A stretch of 8,751 nucleotides of DNA. It comes from Veillonella sp. GTDB taxonomy: Bacteria; Bacillota; Negativicutes; Veillonellales; Veillonellaceae. Both the position numbers and the translations under genes were made by a program. The notes below the pieces were generated by a model. That model saw only the letters and a list, made by a program, of their open reading frames with translations, made no database searches and was not told the origin of the DNA. Shown here piece by piece: positions 6,681 to 8,751 of this stretch; within the stretch, counting starts at the first letter, position 1, and every line of letters starts with the position of its first letter. Location: NCBI GenBank assembly GCA_022737715.1, contig JAIITD010000066.1, forward strand, positions 1-8,751, written 5' to 3'.

Positions 6681-6728
6681 AAAAAGATGCAACCATACAA
6701 TAATATCCCTAATTGATGGTCGCATCTT
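6681..6728 (-). terminator. Rho-independent terminator after the EamA transporter, or leader attenuator of the OLD-type gene
   Basis: A 13-bp stem (6684-6696 with 6716-6728; minus-strand arms AAGATGCGACCAT and ATGGTTGCATCTT, one G-U pair) with a 19-base loop, running into five T. It lies about 40 bases past the transporter stop and directly before the ribosome binding site of the OLD-type gene. Upstream, GGTGCAT (6733-6739) can pair with ATGCgACC in the 5' arm, giving an alternative hairpin that would block terminator folding. A weaker AT stem (6740-6746 with 6753-6759) precedes it. Confidence 0.75.
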
Positions 6729-6765
6729 AATTATGCACCAATACTACTTATATAGTATTCGACAT

Positions 6766-7653
6766 TTATTTTGTTTTTTCCTCTATAATTTTGCCTGCCC
6801 GAATAGGTCCATCTTGCTCTTTTAATCGTGCCAACATAACGGATGCCACAAACATGGCAATACCAGCCCCCACAGTTTCAATGGATAGACTTTCACCAAA
6901 GAATAAAAATCCGTAGAAGGAACTAATGAATACGCCTACATATTGCAAGAATTGCGCTACTACAGCATTCGTTGTAACAAAAGCGCCCGTCAAGAAAAAC
7001 TGAGCTACCACAGTAATAGCGCCGATGGCCGTAATAATTAGCCATTCTTGACCTTGAGGCATAACAAATCCATCTGTCGTCACAAGGCCCGCAATCATCC
7101 CAGTAATTAAGAAATAAGCCATGATTTCAAAATTACTATGTTGGCCATGCTTACTAATGGAGCGAATTGTTGTATACGCAGCAGCAGATAACGCTGCACC
7201 TAAGATGGCAACTAAGGCATACCAAGTAAATCCACCATAACTAAATGGATTAACCATAACCATTACGGCTATGAAGATTAAGATAAGCCATTTACCAGCT
7301 CCCTTTGGAACGCGTTCCTTAAGGAAAAAGGCGCTAAAGATAAACACGAAAATTCCCGATGTTTGAAACAATATGGTAGCATCAGACATCTTCATATGTA
7401 CCAAGGCAATAAAGTTACACACCATGCCAAAACCGCCATAGAGGCCACGCATAACAAGCAGTCCCCGGTCCTCCGTAGAAAACCGGATACCCTTCATATA
7501 CATAACGACAAGGACCGCAACGGTGCCAAATAAGCCGCGAAAGAAGGCAATCTCTCCAGATGGAATATTGGATCCTAGCATCTTAACAAACAAATTCATG
7601 GTACTCAGCAATAGTGCCGAAAGGAGTGCATAAATTAAACCTTTTTTTGCCAT
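6766..7653 (-). CDS. EamA/DMT-family transporter
   Basis: A 295-residue integral membrane protein with about ten hydrophobic spans, arranged as two EamA repeats (about residues 6-134 and 146-276), the usual size and layout for the drug/metabolite transporter superfamily. Typical features are the FLKERV segment at the end of the first repeat (about 110-115) and the matching FFGES in the second (251-255). Such proteins export amino acids or other small metabolites across the inner membrane; the substrate cannot be deduced. thrC lies just upstream, but a terminator separates them, so a link to threonine is only a guess. The ATG at 7653 has AGGGGG four bases upstream and yields the normal start MAKKGLIYALLSA. 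A longer in-frame TTG start at 7698 falls in the U-tract of the thrC terminator and is rejected. The C-terminal tail is charged and cytoplasmic. Confidence 0.92.
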   Translation of the reverse strand: MAKKGLIYALLSALLLSTMNLFVKMLGSNIPSGEIAFFRGLFGTVAVLVVMYMKGIRFSTEDRGLLVMRGLYGGFGMVCNFIALVHMKMSDATILFQTSGIFVFIFSAFFLKERVPKGAGKWLILIFIAVMVMVNPFSYGGFTWYALVAILGAALSAAAYTTIRSISKHGQHSNFEIMAYFLITGMIAGLVTTDGFVMPQGQEWLIITAIGAITVVAQFFLTGAFVTTNAVVAQFLQYVGVFISSFYGFLFFGESLSIETVGAGIAMFVASVMLARLKEQDGPIRAGKIIEEKTK

Positions 7654-7670
7654 ATATCCCCCTATCTCAT

Positions 7671-7700
7671 CAATACAATATATCGATAACCAATACAATA
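7671..7700. repeat. Pair of 10-bp direct repeats before the EamA gene
   Basis: CAATACAATA occurs at 7671-7680 and exactly again at 7691-7700, start points 20 bases apart (about two helical turns). The palindrome TATCGATA (7681-7688) lies between them. The pair fills the space between the thrC terminator and the EamA ribosome binding site. It could be an operator, or a chance product of AT-rich sequence. A weak promoter (TATATT at 7677-7682, no good -35) overlaps it. Confidence 0.45.
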
Positions 7701-7727
7701 AGAAACCGCCCCTCCAAGGAGAGGCGG
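7697..7727 (-). terminator. Rho-independent terminator after thrC
   Basis: A GC-rich 10-bp stem with one mismatch (7706-7715 and 7718-7727; minus-strand arms CCGCCTCTCC and GGAGGGGCGG, tight loop), followed on the minus strand by TTTCTTATT. It starts 7 bases past the thrC stop codon. Confidence 0.8.
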
Positions 7728-7734
7728 CATAGTA

Positions 7735-8751
7735 TTATTTAGAGAATGTATCGACAAAATCTAGAATTTCTTGTTTCATATTTTCTTTGTCGATGGCTTT
7801 TGTAAAGCGTAATGATTTAGCCTTTAACGCAGCCAATTGTTTAGGGAATGCTACACCGGTTACAGCAGAGATGTTATCTAAGCTTTCATAAGGCGTAGAA
7901 CCAACCTTAATATCAAGGGCCTCACAAATAGGTGTTGGGAATTTAAATGGATGTGCAGTAGATGCGATGATGGTATGACGAGCGCCATCTTCTGGATGCG
8001 CTTCTAATTCTTTCATATACGCGCCCATCGCAACAGCTGTATGAGGATCCATTAAATAGCCATAGGAGTTATACACTTGCTCAATAATAGCCTTTGTTTC
8101 TTCGTCATTGACATAGGCACCGCTGAAATTAGCTTGTACACGTTTAAATTCTTCTTCATTAACAGATAATTTACCGGTGGATTTCAAATCTTTCATCCAT
8201 TGAGCGGTTCTTTCACTATCCTCACCGGAGATATAGTACAAGAAACGTTCAAAGTTAGAGGACTCAAGGATATCCATGGATGGAGAAATCGTCGTATAGA
8301 ATGGACGATTCATATCATATGTACCAGTGTTAAAGAAATCAGTAAGCACATTATTTTGATTAGATGCACAGATCAATTTGCCAATAGGAATCCCCATCTT
8401 TTTAGCATAGTAAGCAGCCAAGATATTACCAAAATTACCTGTTGGAACCACTACGTTAAACGCCTCATCTTCATGGATAGCCCCTTGTGCAACAAGCTCA
8501 GCATAAGCATTCACATAGTATACAACTTGCGGTGCTAAACGACCAATGTTGATGGAGTTCGCACTGGAGAACATAACGCCTTTTTCGGCTACTTCTTTTG
8601 CTGTGTCTGCATCGACGAATAAACGCTTTAAGAATTGTTGAGCGTCATCGAAATTGCCATGAATAGCAGTTACATTAACATTAGCCCCTTCTTGTTTTTG
8701 CATTTGTTCCGCTTGCATAGGGCTAACGCCATCAGTTGGATAGAATACTTG
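7735..8751 (-). CDS. thrC: Threonine synthase, C-terminal part (5' end beyond window)
   Basis: Pyridoxal-phosphate enzyme for the last step of threonine synthesis, turning O-phosphohomoserine into threonine and phosphate in the cytoplasm. The frame stays open to the window edge, so 338 residues are present and the N-terminus, including the PLP-binding lysine region, is missing. The visible part starts QVFYPTDGVSP and shows the ThrC landmarks GNFDDAQ (fragment residues 32-38), SANSINIGR (63-71) and the PLP-phosphate loop VPTGNFGNILAAYYAKK (102-118). These belong to the long, yeast/E. coli-like form of threonine synthase. The ATG at 8718 lies inside the conserved region and is not the start. 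A terminator follows the stop, so nothing obliges the EamA gene to be in the same operon. Which other threonine genes lie upstream cannot be seen. Confidence 0.96.
   Translation of the reverse strand, partial: QVFYPTDGVSPMQAEQMQKQEGANVNVTAIHGNFDDAQQFLKRLFVDADTAKEVAEKGVMFSSANSINIGRLAPQVVYYVNAYAELVAQGAIHEDEAFNVVVPTGNFGNILAAYYAKKMGIPIGKLICASNQNNVLTDFFNTGTYDMNRPFYTTISPSMDILESSNFERFLYYISGEDSERTAQWMKDLKSTGKLSVNEEEFKRVQANFSGAYVNDEETKAIIEQVYNSYGYLMDPHTAVAMGAYMKELEAHPEDGARHTIIASTAHPFKFPTPICEALDIKVGSTPYESLDNISAVTGVAFPKQLAALKAKSLRFTKAIDKENMKQEILDFVDTFSK

Noticed and set aside
6657..6725. N-terminal extension of the OLD-type protein to an ATG at 6725
   Set aside because: The extension reads through the terminator stem and loop, has no ribosome binding site, and gives residues unlike the start of an ATPase domain. 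AGGAG sits just before the ATGs at 6662 and 6656.
7654..7698. Longer EamA reading frame from a TTG at 7698
   Set aside because: It begins in the U-tract of the thrC terminator and lacks a binding site. The ATG at 7653 follows AGGGGG and gives the expected short N-terminus before the first membrane span.
8200..8538. 112-codon plus-strand frame opposite thrC
   Set aside because: It is a shadow of the conserved thrC frame, with no recognisable protein features.
1..8751. Search for tRNA or rRNA genes, CRISPR arrays, insertion sequences or phage genes
   Set aside because: No transposase, integrase, evenly spaced repeats, target-site duplications or tRNA-like cloverleaf was seen by eye on either strand.

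Overview
The window looks like chromosomal DNA of a Negativicute, most likely Veillonella. The grounds are the AT-rich base composition, AGGAG-type ribosome binding sites, a DUF3793 protein typical of Firmicutes, an MscL with a C-terminal zinc ribbon, and the style of the protein sequences. The genus is an inference; no rRNA or tRNA gene lies in the window to anchor it. All eight genes are on the minus strand, so transcription runs from the right end to the left end. No mobile element, CRISPR array, tRNA or rRNA was seen, and no gap between genes exceeds about 170 bases.

In order of transcription: (1) threonine synthase thrC, cut by the right edge, followed by a GC-rich terminator; (2) an EamA/DMT-type transporter with ten membrane spans, followed by a strong terminator; (3) a solitary OLD-type ATPase with a Toprim nuclease domain, the most accessory-looking gene here; (4) mscL, the mechanosensitive channel, with its own consensus promoter and terminator; (5) a D-isomer 2-hydroxyacid dehydrogenase of the glyoxylate/hydroxypyruvate reductase type, which probably shares an operon with (6) glnS, glutaminyl-tRNA synthetase, closed by a terminator; (7) a small secreted protein of unknown function; (8) a DUF3793 protein with its own promoter and a Fur-like motif next to the -35 box.

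The genes do not form one pathway. They are mostly housekeeping functions: threonine synthesis, metabolite export, osmotic safety valve, keto-acid reduction and tRNA charging. The regulatory layout is the more interesting part. At three junctions (thrC/EamA, EamA/OLD and glnS/secreted protein) a terminator hairpin sits almost on top of the next gene's ribosome binding site, leaving little or no room for a normal promoter. At the OLD gene the 5' arm of the terminator can pair with an upstream segment, which would make an alternative antiterminator-like hairpin. This raises the possibility that the downstream genes are controlled by readthrough or attenuation. I see no clear evidence of a wholly new multi-gene system. 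The best candidates for follow-up are the OLD-type gene with its leader and the secreted orphan protein.
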